From Antedon mediterranea (lineage: Eukaryota; Echinodermata; Crinoidea; Comatulida; Antedonidae), in contig NC_092673.1 of the NCBI RefSeq assembly GCF_964355755.1, positions 21,519,001-21,583,000 of the forward strand: a DNA stretch of 64,000 nucleotides, read 5' to 3'. Below the pieces are notes generated by a model. It did no database searches, had not been told where the DNA came from, and saw only the letters and a program-made list of their open reading frames with translations. Shown in pieces: positions 33,217 to 45,920 of the stretch. A program made the translations under genes and the position numbers. Each line of letters starts with the position of its first letter. The stretch's first letter is position 1.

Positions 33217-36200
33217 TTATTCCACTTCACAGATATCATTCCAATACGTATTCCAATCTTTTGGACGGATGAATTTTCGTTCATACACGTTGGCGCTTTT
33301 ACGATGGTACGATATACGCCAATATTGATCTCCTTTGAAGAAAAATAACGTTCGATGTTTTTGAGAATAATACGTTGCGTCGAAATTACTTGGGAGTGGA
33401 TCATCGTTAACTGTTGGAAATCGTGGTGCATATACGTCATTTATTGGCTTTGGATAGCCGGAAATAACACTGTGTGAGTTTACATCAAATACATATACCT
33501 GCAATAAAAAAAAAGATCTTTATTGAAAATGACAAAAGAACATGTCTCTAGCAGGATTTTTAAAAAGAGAGAGAATTGAACGTTTTTTGTTGGTATTGTT
33601 TTAGGGATTCCTTAAGCCCAGCCTACACTAGCAAACTTTACATAAAGCCTTGTCTACACTAACTATCACACTTTATGTGACAAAAAAATGTGATGTGCAC
33701 AAATATGTAGTGATATGGTCAAATATGGTAGTGATATGACATCATCATGTCCATATATGGGCAAATCACATTTTTTCACATAAAGTTTGCTTGTGTAGGC
33801 TGGGCTTAAGTTCGAGTTTGCCACACTGTTTGACAAGACACGGCCTAACTTGTTTTCTGCAAACTGCCGAAGTTTGTCACCTAGTAACCATAGGAAAACT
33901 TTTATTTATTTCAAACTTCGAGTTTGCAAACTGAAGCTAGGCGTATAAGTACATTACAAGGTGACATAGTTATTTTTGCTTATTCTTTGCATCCCTGATG
34001 AACTATATTTGTAATTTTTATGTAGAGAGATTAATGAATAAAATAACTACATTCTACAAACTTACCTGAGATCCTTTAAAGAAATAGATATTTTTGTCTT
34101 TTTTATCAACGTGTGCAGTGTCTATGTTGTCTGGGACGCCAGGAAATCTTGAGCTGATTGAATCCACAGTTCGATTCAGTAGCGCGCTTACATTGTTATA
34201 GAAATATATAGTGACATTTACTCCTAAAGTAGAAAAAACAATAAATACTTAAATTATCTCATAATTCAACTATTATATTTATGTTATATTTGTGAATAAG
34301 GCAGGGAGGATGCCTGAAAAATATTGGAGACTTTTTGTTATTAAAGCCCAATTTACACAGTAACGGTAAGCGGAAAACCGCGTAGCTTGTCCCACATAGA
34401 ATCTGTATCTATACTGGGCGGTAACCGCCCGTCCGCACCGCGCTTTGTTTAGATGGTCATAATGAATAGCATAGAATCTATATTTGTATTACCGTTGCCG
34501 CTTGTCTGTGTAAATTTGCCTTTAAGGCGATACAACTAGAGTTTAAGGCTAATATACTTTTTGCACATGCTCATACGTTTCTGTGCGTACGCAAAATGTA
34601 AGACGCGACTGCTGAGTGCATATTATGTTTAACGCTATGCCTATATATGTCAAGCGTCATGAGACTATTGATGATTAAAAAGGGCAAAAACGCTACATAC
34701 CCGAGAAAAAGTAAAGTGTATTGTCCACCTTGCGTATTTGAAGAACAGCATCAATTTTGGTCGGGACACCTGGCCAGTGAGAACTTGTAGGTCTCGGTTC
34801 TCCATCTCTCGTTTTATTGGACTTGTTCTCATAAATCCAGGTAAGGCTGTCGTTGAAGAAATAGGTTGTGTACACACGTGACGTGCCACCAGCCTTTGGC
34901 CGGACCCAGTCGACAATGCTGTCAAATCTACCGGAGCATTTTGCTATAATAATTAATTATAAATCATTTATATTAGTAACTTAAATTAAGTTATACAATT
35001 AATTCAATTAAAAAGTATAAATTTGTCTATAACTCGTTAACATCAGCCCATCATCACACGTTAGCTCATCATCGTCCTTATATTTCATCAACAACAATAC
35101 AGTATATAACAATTGTCGTATTCGATTTTGACTTTTACCAATGAGTTTTTTCGTTTAGTACTAATTTATCTATTTTGAGCGTTGAGATTGTTCTTAACGC
35201 TTGGTTCCCACTGTGACGCAACGCAAAGACGTAGACGCAACGCAAGCGAGATGACCAATGGCAACCGACAGTTCGATGATCCATCAACTCGTTTGACGGT
35301 TGCACTTACGTTGTTGCGTTGCGTCCTAAGTGGGAACCAATCTTAACGAAAAAGCTTGCCTTGCCAACTTTTTCTATTCAAATGACTTTCTGTTGAGCAG
35401 AATCTCTTTAAAGGTTACCGTTAGAACACAAAAAAGTACTCAACGAATCTTTGACAACGAAAGTTCCCATTCGAATATGAAAATTATCTTAACTATGTAA
35501 CTATGTAACAGTTGAATCAGTTAAGTATCAGTACAATATATAACATTTAAGTATCTTACAATATATAACAGTTAAGTATCTTACAATATATAACAATATC
35601 TTACAATATATTCCATGAATGTCCTGTCTGTCTGAACTGTGCAATCCAAAATTGTTCTGATCGAATGATGTATAATAAGGGTACATTATAGCCTGTGTGT
35701 TTGCGGAATGATTCAACCCCAATACATGGCCTATCTCGTGCACTGCAGTCTTCAGAAGACTTATGCCTTGATTTGAAGCAATCGTAAAATGCACGTCGTT
35801 GTTAAAGTGTATGCCAGTATCGATGACGTGCGAATATACGGTTGGATTTAAGCTACCGTCATCCTGAGCAAACGGGTGGCCGTCGCTATGTGGACCTGAA
35901 AGATACAATAACAATAATAATAATTTCAATTAATAAAATCTGTGCCGTGTGATATAGACTGAGTTTAGACAATTACATGAGTATAGGCACTGTGAGGTGA
36001 CAAATGTATTACATGCGCCATGTTGTGGTCGTTTTAATACGACTAACTCTAAAGACGGACGGGAAAGGGTGCTGCAACATACAAAGATCTAGTGATTGTA
36101 TTTCGATATTTTGGGAAACCGGTTAGATCAAGACACAACTTTGCGCTGATTACTAGCTGCATTATGGGAGTATGTTTCCATACGTGTTTGATCCAAAAAA

Positions 36201-37705
36201 ATGACTGGAGTAATAATGTTCAGCGCTTAGAGGTTTCATAACATTAGGCGCTATATATAAATCCAGGATATTATTATTATTAAACCAGATAAACAAATTA
36301 TGTTCTTATGACCTGTCGTCATGTTACAATGTCATAAACAGTTTTTACATTTAAATAAAGGATTATTTGCATACCACTTGTAAATGTTATCCCAATGTCA
36401 ACATTCAAAACATCCCCATACAGGTTTTCTACAAAAATTAACGGCGTTATCTCAGCCCACATTCGAAAAGCATCTTTCATAGTATCGCGGACGCCATCCA
36501 GATCGGTTGCAATAATGCCGGTACTCTCAGACGAGGAATAAACTCTCCAGCTTACAACGTTCGAGGGAAATATTGTGTTCGCCTCTATTGTTAAATCATG
36601 ATCACTTCCCAGTGAACGTTTTTTACGTTTAATAATCTCATAAAATGATGACGAACGTTTTCTTCGCACTGGTGTGTTTGTCGTTGATGGAATTTCAGTA
36701 GCAGTGTCTGTATACGTGGTAAAAACAGTAGTTAGTGATTCGGCAGACGATGACGTCGTTGAATCTATAGTCCTAGGCGACGCAGACGACCGTTGAACTT
36801 GGCGTAAACTTGGAATTACTGGTTTGTCTGATTTTGTTTTCTCTATTGCCGATTTTTTAATCATAAATTTACCCAGATTATCTGGTACACCACACCTTGG
36901 TAGTAGAAACATTTGCATTGTCTGTTTATCAACTTGCCCAGAAACTGGGAGCTTGTTCTGTTTTTGAAAACGTTTTACAGCCTCTTTAAAGAGTACCTGT
37001 TCTTCTGGGTTGTTACTGCTTTCTGGATCTATCGTGTTTTCTAATTCAGTTTCTGATCCCAAGTCTTCATAAATATAACTTTCACTATAAAAATAATCAT
37101 ATGAATCTTTGTTTGACGGTTTTGGCCCGTCATATTTCCAGTCTGTAAACTCCCATTTTCGTAAATTTCTGTTGAATTTTTGCATGTAACCAAATTCTTG
37201 AAGAAATTTCTGAAAAGAAAAAAAAAGTTCTATTTTACTTTAAATTAGTTTACAAATTTGAAGTTTTAGAAACATATGGGCATATTTCAACACCACAGCT
37301 TATCATTCGCACTCAGTACAAAACATTCGCACATTAGGCCTACAAACAATTCACACAGTACGCACACGGTAGAGACAGTGCGCACATAACAAACAGTGCA
37401 TGCTACCTCATTTGGCGGCGTACGTATAATTTTTTTCTTAACTTTCGAAATACTTCTTTTAAACATGAAATTACCTTAGCCTTTGCGTCAGATATGACCA
37501 CATTTTCTTGTGGGTTCCACTCATAATGCGAACGCGAATCTTGGAAAAAGCGACCACGATGTACGCGCTCGTTCGATGTTGTTAACACAACGAGTAAACA
37601 CAGGTGACAACCAAATAGCAAGTTACGGATTGAAGTTAGCTGACAAGTCATCGTTGATAATAGGACGACGGTGTGCCTGCTGCTGCTGGACGACATGTGT
37701 ACCAC
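33217..37705 (-). CDS. MMP21: Matrix metalloproteinase 21 orthologue, six exons
   Basis: Coding exons in transcript order: 37705-37475, 37209-36375, 35895-35605, 34943-34701, 34223-34066, 33498-33217. They join in frame to 679 residues. A start at 37651 gives 661 and places the hydrophobic signal segment (NLLFGCHLCLLVVL) nearer the N terminus. Order of parts: signal segment, pro-domain with cysteine switch PRCGVPD (181-187), Ser/Thr-rich linker, two basic furin-type sites (RRKRS 259-263, KRKKRS 271-276), catalytic domain with zinc motif HEIGHVLGLNH (408-418) and Met-turn IMYP (425-428), and a hemopexin domain from KCSGRFDSI to a C-terminal DIC. MMP21 identity rests on ISLLKTAVHEIGHVLGL, WIYENKSNKTR, the VFDVNSHSV-GYPK stretch and the furin-linked pro-domain. 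In vertebrates MMP21 acts in left-right patterning. Oddities: the region before the zinc helix reads GIHFNNDVHF where MMPs usually have GD-HFD-DE, and hemopexin blade 2 is short. Confidence 0.93.
33614..33807. mobile_element. Palindromic MITE, M2-like, with doubled ends
   Basis: The outer ends are AAGCCCAGCCTACACTAGC and CTTGTGTAGGCTGGGCTT. Just inside the left end is a second M2-type end (AAAGCCTTGTCTACACTAAC), followed by an M2 core (CCAAATATGGTAGTGATATG). It sits in the last MMP21 intron. It is either an M2 relative with a new terminus or an M2 copy captured inside a related element. Confidence 0.7.
34343..34522. mobile_element. Palindromic MITE, family M3, in an MMP21 intron
   Basis: The ends AAAGCCCAATTTACACAG and CTGTGTAAATTTGCCTTT are inverted. 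The internal blocks TAGCTTGTCCCACATAGAATC and GGTCATAATGAATAGCATAG match the inverse of the copy at 31460-31637. Confidence 0.75.
35195..35346. mobile_element. Palindromic MITE, family M1, in an MMP21 intron
   Basis: The ends ACGCTTGGTTCCCACTG and TAAGTGGGAACCAATCTT are inverted. The arms ACGTAGACGCAACGCAAGC and TTACGTTGTTGCGTTGCGTC are diverged family sequence. Confidence 0.75.
36200..36280 (+). mobile_element. LINE/SINE 3' tail
   Basis: TTCAGCGCTTAGAGG, GGCGCTATATATAAATCC and then ATTATTATTATT form the typical 3' end of CR1/L2-type retroelements. A related tail is at 51690-51775. It lies in an MMP21 intron, antisense to the gene. Confidence 0.55.
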
Positions 37706-38107
37706 TCTGGGTTGAATTCGATCAAATTCAATGAGCTGTCTTAGTTTCTGATTGGTTGGTCTTCGCTGAACTTGGTTGTTTTGGTATTTTGACTCACTTT
37801 TCCTGATTAAAAGATAAATAGTTAAATTTAAACATTATAGCACAAAGGTTCTTCTTGTAGGTAACAAGTGAAAATGTTTGGAAGTGAAAAACAAGTTTTA
37901 AAATAGTGAAAATCAAAAGGTATTTAGTATATTCTATATTTAGTTAATTGTATAAATTATAACTTTTAGGTTACGATTAATTTATGAACAAAGTTGAAGG
38001 TAATTAAGTAAACACGTTAAATAACGTGATCACATAAAAAAAACATGTTTTCTTTCTTTCTTAAATGTATACAAGTTAATAGTAAGTCTATCCTATCACT
38101 TAAACCT
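37706..38107. other. MMP21 upstream region
   Basis: No further exon is recognised. The MMP21 promoter should be here. I see no clear core promoter motif. Confidence 0.35.
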
Positions 38108-38270
38108 AAAGCTCTGTCTACACTATCAAACTTTGACAACAAAAAGTGATGTGCCCAACAAAATGGCAGTGATATGCCCAAATATGGTAGTCATATGACA
38201 TCACCATGTCCATATATGGAGGCATCACATGTTTGTGTCACATAAAGTTTGATATTGTAGACAGAGCTCA
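38108..38270. mobile_element. Palindromic MITE, family M2
   Basis: The ends AAGCTCTGTCTACACTATC and GATATTGTAGACAGAGCTC are inverted. The core contains GATATGCCCAAATATGGTAG and CCATATATGGAGGCATC. Confidence 0.85.
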
Positions 38271-39465
38271 AGAAGATACCTTACGGCACAATTTATATAA
38301 ACACGTGCGATATGCACGACAGATAACATTATGTTATTATCATGATATTCAATCAATGTTTGTACATGCTCTTACACGGTCTTTTTGGGTGTAAAAGTGT
38401 ATATAAAATATTTATATGCAAAAATACTAATTCTTGTTTCAACTTTAATAATTAGCTTGGATATAATCGATTATTATTATAAACAATGGCAAGATTATAA
38501 GGGGAGGGAGAGATCGAGTTACTGTACTTATACACGAAGTCACTAACAATAAGCAGCAACAGGATTTTAACAAGGTTCATCTACTTTGAAAGTAAGCACC
38601 AACTAAGTCCCATTTTAGAATTCATTCGTTTCTAAAAATATATATCAAACAGGTGTGTGGTGCATTACATTTTTACATTAAATTAATTTTTTTAATGAAT
38701 TCCATTTCTAATTTAAATTCTTTCTTTGATAATTGGCGTCATAGCACGATATTTCAATAAATTTATTCCAGTTTAAATTTCCCACGCGAATAAATTTACC
38801 CAAAAGTAAATAAAATGGCGTGGCATGAATATCTGTGTCTAGACATAGGCCTATTGGAATAAATCACTCGTATAAAGAATTGGGTGGTAATACTCAAAGT
38901 AGAGGATTATCAGAGCATTGGGAAATATTAAAAATAGCATTGATCAAAGTTTGGCCTATTTATTTTCAACATCCATTAATCATTTAGTTAGGACCTTTTT
39001 CCAAAATACTTCCAACAAATGAACCTGCATCAGTGACCGCCAGCAGACAACTGATGTTGCCGCCTTGCTCGTTCGATCGAGAGGTAATTTACCTAATATT
39101 TACTAGAGAAATATTGGCAAATTTAAGCCAAAATAAGACTTTTTTAGGATTACTTTTTTTTTATCAGAATAACAAATGTTTTCTGGGTATTTGAGCATGT
39201 GTTCAAAGTTATATTTTCTGTAATAAGTGAATAATTTGCAAATTTAACAATTTTCAATTAACTATCATAAGTAGCGCCCTCTATAGCGTTTGGCAGGCAA
39301 CTGTTGTCCAATCAGTAATCGTCTCGTTAGATTACTTAAGTCGCTATCATACCATAATGTAATTCAATCTTTACGCCACGGTAAACATCGCATACATTTA
39401 TCGTACATACAAGTATCATATAGCCACAAACATTATAATGTTTTTAACTTTTTTACTCATTGTGC
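38271..39465. other. Intergenic, no gene recognised
   Basis: This is AT-rich sequence with no exon signals. A possible decayed relative of the 17052-17464 MITE lies near 38760-38880. Confidence 0.4.
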
Positions 39466-39665
39466 CATTTGGGATTGGACCGTTCTAGAGGTGTTTACCA
39501 CCTGTTGGTCCCATCCTTCACTCAATGTACTTGGGATTGGACCGTTCTAGAGGTGTTTACCACCTGTTGGTCCCATCCTTCACTGAATGTACTCTGTTCT
39601 TTTTATATGTTTTGTCTTTTTCTTGCTTTGTATGTACATTCTTGTGAGAATTTGAATAAAAAAAA
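39466..39665 (+). mobile_element. LINE 3' end with a duplicated hairpin block
   Basis: A 62-bp block with GGACC-AGAGGTGTTTACCACCT-GGTCC occurs twice in tandem (about 39471 and 39533). It is followed by TTGAATAAA and an A-rich tail. The nested stems (GGACC/GGTCC around AGGTG/CACCT) also occur at 61678-61713 with different outer bases. This is a conserved 3' hairpin of a non-LTR element. Confidence 0.65.
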
Positions 39666-39979
39666 CAAAAACAAAAAAAACACAATTATTGTACAATTTA
39701 TGACATTTTATCATAATTAAGTTAAATACATTATGAGAAAAACGGGAATATTACAAATTAGGTCTACTCTATAGGCCTATTTATTAAAATAAGCCTAACT
39801 AAATAATATAATATTTGAATTTAAATATCCAAATCAAATATATTTAAAGAAAATATTAAGATACATAACCCGGCCACGTAGACACATTAAACTAATGGTG
39901 GTGATGTACGGAATTGAGAGGCTCAGTTAAAATATTAGTCTTCCATATTTTTAGAGCTTGATAATTATTTCGCCTGCAA

Positions 39980-40920
39980 CAACAAAAAACAACTCATTCA
40001 TAGATTAACTGACCATGCACCGCAGGAAAGTAGGACAGATCTGAAGTGATCTGACCATTACTGGACGGACCAGTACAGAACAGGTCTGGAGTGATCTGAC
40101 CATTACTGGACGAACAAGTACAGTACAGGTCCGAGAAGTTATGTTTATCACATAACCATGTCACCCCTGGGTGAAAAAGAAAAAGGAAAGTACTGTCACT
40201 AGTAACGTGTGCAGAACACAATGTGATGTAAATAATAGCCATTGAGTAGTTTATGAGAACAATGCCATCGAAACACCCCCATTTTTGCTGTTAATATATC
40301 AATTTTTCAATAAATCTATATTTTTATTCAACTCATGGTAGTAAAACTCCATCGTTCACCCAGCGCCAACCTTTACAAAAACTCAGCAGTAACAATATTT
40401 ATTAAAACAATCTAAATCAGGTGAAATATTAGAAGCAAATATTTTGAGAACTAGAAGACGTTTGAGTGCACTTATCATTCCTGTTATCTTATCCTGAAAT
40501 TATAATTTTCCACAATAACAAAATCAGTGGGGCTAATTTAGAAAATATGAGGCTTTGTAAGAAAGCCATTCTCTAGTGGTTTAGTTTGTAGCATTGGAAC
40601 TTGCAGCGCCCAAAGCTATAAATTATCATTTTTCTACAATGAATTCTTTGAAATTCTTTGTAATTCGGAGAGTGACAAGACGTGAGCGTGTAAAAACTCC
40701 CGAAAAAATTAACAACAACTAACTAAAAGTAACATAGGCGGTTTACCAAGAGTCGATATAGTTAACATATCCACGTCTGTCTGACTAATCTCTTTTTAAA
40801 AAAAACTCGATATAACAATTAGAGCAAAGTTGCTCATGAGCAAAGTTGCTCATGAACAAAGTTGCTCATGAGCAAAGTTGCTAATGAACAATCTGCTCAT
40901 GATCAAACCAAGCTTTACAC
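39980..40920. repeat. Two local tandem repeats
   Basis: A roughly 53-bp unit (GTGATCTGACCATTACTGGACG) is present twice at about 40040-40140. A 17-bp unit (AGCAAAGTTGCTCATG) is present about five times at 40826-40905. No gene is recognised around them. Confidence 0.75.
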
Positions 40921-43272
40921 AAAGACACCAGATAATATGGTTCTATTGTTTACAAATTAGAACCGGGGGTAAGATTTGAATGTTTTTAAAAAATGTTTGT
41001 ACAAAGTTTAGATAGAAAGGTATTGTTCCCCCTGAAGACAGATTTTTCATTTTGAATATGCCATTTTTGTTACATAGTTATTGTATTCGTCATTCAAACT
41101 TTTACCCAAAATTGGATCGGAAAAAAAATATTTTTACCTGAAAAATTGTAATTAAAATGTAAAGAAAAACCAGCGAAAATGAAACTTGTGGGACAATACT
41201 TTTTTTACGATAAAAATAAGCAAGTACCGTAAATGCACATAAATAAGTAAGTAACAGGCAGTAAACCCGCCAATCAACGCATGTAGACTGCGAGTGACAT
41301 GTATACCAATCGTACCTTTATCTGGACAAGATAGAAGGCTAATAATAACATTCAATCGTGTATATAACGAATAATGATGTTACGTTTGACGTTGATGTTG
41401 TTGGCGGCAAATCAAATTCATACTGCTGGTTGTTTCCTTTACAAGGTGGACATTTTTTGTTTTATCTACGATCTTATTAATACACATTAATAAATATATC
41501 CTAGAATACTGTATACTAAAGTTCATACATACGTTATAGATACAAATAGATTAATAACCCATTTTTGACTTAATGGTTGCATTTGGTGTTCATTAATAGA
41601 TGGATAATGACAGCGATTATCTCACCTGCGGTCAGGTATTAAAGAGATTAACACCTGCATGCTTTGGTAAGACACACCTTCGCTCAACTAATTATGTTCT
41701 ATGAAAAAAAAACTCGCTAACTGAATAACTTCTTGGTTAAGAATAGCACTACTACTAAAGTATAGATTGTATGTCTGGGAACTCCCAGGGCAGGTCGCAA
41801 GCAAACCCCACAAGAGTGCGTAAGGATACTCCGGGTGGGGGAGGGGGAAGGGTGTAGAACACATGCACGGCAACAATTACAGGCTAAAAATGTATTAATA
41901 TCATGGAGATACTTATCGTAAATGACCAGGGAAACTATAAACACTGTGAACAGTTGGTAACGATATTAATGTGACTTTGTTTTGCTTAGCATTTTGTTTA
42001 TAAGATTGAATGGCAGAACATTAATTCCAAGTAAAATAAACATAATGAAACAACAAACAGTCTATCAAAAGTAGGCCTAAATAGTTCCATGGTCAAATAA
42101 CAACCGTGCGTACACAACGTAAGCAACCCAAAGTTACCAGTACCAAGTTTTAAGATGGAGGTGGAAACCAAAATTTATTTTGATGGGGTTGATTTAGACC
42201 ATGAAGAAGAATCGAATATAATAATACTATTAACAATATCAATATCAAAAGCTACTAAAAAATTGAAAAGACATACCTGTCCTATTCACATGTAGCCTAC
42301 CCACGCAACATACAGATTGTTAACTCTCTTCGTTGAGAATATACCGTAAGATATTGTTTTAAAACAATTGACTATGACAAATCAAATTTGAAAACAATAG
42401 CCTATTAGGCATACAAATCAAAGAATAGACAAATGAATGAAGCACCAGCTTTTACCAAATAGTTGCGATGAGTAATTGCACTTTTAAAATTGATACCGTG
42501 TTGGTTGTCCAGTCATTAGTCAGCCGTAACAGCTTTATCACAGTAAATCGTCATCTTTTACTCTCAACTGAATGAATCCAGCTAAATATGGTACAAGTTG
42601 ACCCAACACTTCACGGATAGAAGTACAGTTTATTTATAAGATAGTGATAGTGGTATAATTACTAAAGTATTAAGAGTTAAATGTAATGGAATTTATTCTA
42701 CTCTGTAGATACTTGGATCCATCAATCTTGAAGAACTCTAATGATAATTGGGTAATGATTGACATGAGAGAAGATGTCAATCAGCCACCACCCACACTTT
42801 GCCAATCAACCAATTATCTTTGCAATGTCTTCAAGCAATGATGAATTAAACACTTAGAACACCTTGCTAAAATATGTACATCAGTGGTTACTTGTTAGCA
42901 AATTTAAATTCGTTGACCTAAATTATGAGACATAAATATGGATGCTATTCCAAAGCGTGAAATGCATTAACGTGGGCGATACCATGTTAGGTATAAGAAC
43001 TACCTAATATTTAATGATTACGGTATGAACCTTTTTATGTATTTACCCCGAAGCAACCAAGATCCCAGCCAGCCTAAAGTGTTTAAAATGGCGCAAATTG
43101 GGACGGAGATGTTTGGATACAGCATGTTGGATCAGCAGATAACATCGTCTGCCTGTTGTTAGTATTATAATTATTATTTGTATAAGCACTTGTTTGAGTC
43201 GTTAGTCGTTTTACCCAGCTGTTATATCCACTTCGCCCTAATTAATGGTCATTAGGCCTATAACAGAGTCCT
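40921..43272. other. Intergenic, no gene recognised
   Basis: Nothing beyond short AT-rich frames without splice context or domain signal. I see no repeat family that I know from elsewhere in the window. Confidence 0.4.
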
Positions 43273-43533
43273 AAAGCTTGGTTCACACTATGATGCAACG
43301 CGCAACGCAAGCAGTTTGACCAATCACTGTCGCTTTGTACTTGGTAAAATTACTTGTCTTGCGTATAGTCAGCAGCGTTGTGGCGTCTAGTGGTACCAAG
43401 TTTGGTTTTCACTTGGACTCAACGCAGAGGGGCGTACGCGTAAGCGAGTTGATCAATCCCGACGTCATGATTGGTCAAATTACGTGCGTTTCGCTGTGTC
43501 CTTGCGTTTCCTCCTAGCGGGAACCAAGATTTA
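43273..43533. mobile_element. Two decayed M1 MITEs in tandem
   Basis: The first (43273-43400) runs from AAAGCTTGGTTCACACTATG to CTAGTGGTACCAAG. The second (about 43395-43533) runs from AAGTTTGGTTTTCACTTGG to CTAGCGGGAACCAAGATTT. Their inner arms retain GACCAATCAC and GATTGGTCAAATTAC. Confidence 0.7.
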
Positions 43534-45117
43534 AGGTATCTGTATGAATTTCGACATCGATAGTCGTCACCGCAAAATACGTCCTAAAACTATAAGTTAG
43601 AGTCCTTATCAATTATCATATAATAAATGGTATAATGGTATGAAATAACTAAAGTTGTTAAAGAACCACGGTTGTACACACATTGTGAACAAGCTAAATA
43701 TATAAACAGTTAAAATGATATCAATGAACGTTGTTTACATTTGAGGTTGTAAGCCTAGATTTACGAAGGTTAATCAACGAAAACACAACTGTCATCATGT
43801 TCATGTCAAAGAATTCTAAAAGATCGTTTGAATAGCAATTAGAATTCGCCAAAACACGAGTGGTTAAACGATATATACAAGAAGATAGTGTTGCCAGACG
43901 TGTCGCGAGGCATTAGCCAGGCGCGAGCTGCACGTCTGAATGCCCTCCGCGTGAAGCCTAACCTAAGATGTAAGATTACCATGATTGGCAGTTACGATCG
44001 ACATTTTGACGGGTGAGAACGAACAATCATTGTTTTTACTATTACATTTTGAAGACAACATTGTCGAAGGTTTACCATCTCGTGGATGAGACATATTGAA
44101 AGACAACCGACTCAGCTGTCAGTGAAACAGCTTCGGTCAATCCAGGGGCGTGGTTTAGATTTTTTAAATAAATTTTTGTTAAAATATAATAATTAATCAT
44201 CCAATTTAAAACACAGCCAAGATATTAGTAAGAAGTCAACTTTATAAATCGCTATTTTAACTACGGTATCTATAGGCCTATTTTTTTTAGAGTAGTTCTT
44301 TCTAATTAAAAAAGGTTCACCAGTGCGGAAATAATTCAGAAACCGGCTGGTAATATCGAGTATAAATGCTTCTGGGTGTTACGCACAATGGCATAGTTAA
44401 CAGGTTGAGAGTCCGATAGAACAAATTATACAGGCTTGATAGAATCGCAATGCGTCTTAGTAGCAGAATGTCCCAAAACAGCTTAGCAATAGCAATACAG
44501 TATAACAACAGCTTGTATTGTACAAGCTGATGATGGGGACAGACTGTGATTTCATCGTGGAGAGAGGAAAGGACCATGGTGACATAAAAAAGCGATTGGC
44601 CTGCAGAAGTTACCGTAACACATTATTATCAAAATCTAAAGGAAAATTACTGAAAAAAAAGTTTTTAAAATAAAATAAGCAAATAAATAGCTAAATTAAA
44701 AAATGTGCAGATCTTCCGGGCAACACTATAGCCCTTCATCAGTGTCAGAGATGAGAAGTATTAATTAGCCTACAGTTTTCTGTTTTTTTTTTATTAGTTT
44801 ATAGGTAATTTTACTTTTTATGGACCAGAGATTCAGAAATAAAATATTTAATGAATGAATTATCATATAGGTCTTTATATATAAATCAAAATACTGTTAA
44901 AATTAATGTTTATATATTATTTATAATATTTGTAATCAGCCTCTAATAAAACAAATCAGAAATAAAGACCCGGACCTTATATTCTAAGATTAACAATATG
45001 GTAAGATGTTGTAAAAAGTTCGAAAAAAAAGCTCTTTCAGAATTGGTTCGGTTTCTTAGAATTGTTATCTTGTTTGTACTTAAAGTACGCAAGATATATC
45101 GAATGAAATTCCCACTG
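43534..45117. other. Intergenic, no gene recognised
   Basis: There are no exon or repeat signals I can support. Near 44700-44735 a short GC-richer stretch (CTTCCGGGCAACACTATAGCC) resembles a retroelement edge but is too short to call. Confidence 0.4.
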
Positions 45118-45920
45118 ACCACCAACTCCTCGAATAATTGTGGTTTATTTTATTTGAACCATATTCATTGAGGGTGATCCATCCAGCAATTGCTGATCAT
45201 TTGGGACCCTAAGAACCGATATAATACACAAATTCAACAATAACAGTAAAGTTAAAGAAAAACAAAAGCATATAAATAAAATAAATTTCATGAGAATTAA
45301 AAATCTGAATAAGAAAATTTGGAATATAGTAAATAACTGATATGTTAAATTAAGCAAAAAGAATAAATATATATAGGCCTATACATAGATCTAATATTTT
45401 ACCCTTTAAAGTCTGGAAAGTGATTACATAGTTTGGAGAAAAGTTATCAGTCTAGTTTTGAATGAGGAAAGGGTGGTGATGGTGGTCTTGTTTCTAAAAA
45501 TAAGTACACTAACAATCTATCTGGAGGTAGACAATCTAAAGAGACACCAATTCAGGTACCTGTAGGCCCATGTTTCTTTGATGACATGGGTATTACAGAG
45601 AAGAAGCCTACCTCCAACCACCAACTCCTCGAATAATTGTGGTGGTCTTGTTTCTAAAAATAAGTAAACTAACAATTGGTAGAAAATCTGAAGAGACTCC
45701 AAAATTCAGGTACCTGTAGGCCCATGTTTCTTAGATGACATGGGTATTACAGAGAAGAAGCCTACCTCCAACCACCAACTCCTCGAATAATTGTGGTGGT
45801 CTTGTTTCTAAAAATAAGTAAACTAACAATTGGTAGACAATCTGAAGAGACTCCAAAATTCAGGTATACCTGTAGACCGATTTCTTAGATGACATGGGTA
45901 TTACAGAGAAGTAGCCTAGC
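45118..45920. repeat. ~158-bp tandem repeat, interrupted by a retroelement tail
   Basis: ACCACCAACTCCTCGAATAA begins copies at about 45117, 45619 and 45774. GTGGTCTTGTTTCTAAAAAT recurs at about 45482, 45640 and 45797. Within the first copy, about 45145-45230 holds an inverted retroelement 3' end (GAGGGTGATCCATCCAGC, TGCTGATCATTTGGGACCC) like that at 16160-16300. It was inserted before or during array expansion. Confidence 0.75.

Noticed and set aside
33093-33440. Minus-strand 115-codon frame overlapping the last MMP21 exon
   Set aside because: It is in a different frame from the conserved hemopexin sequence, so it is a shadow.
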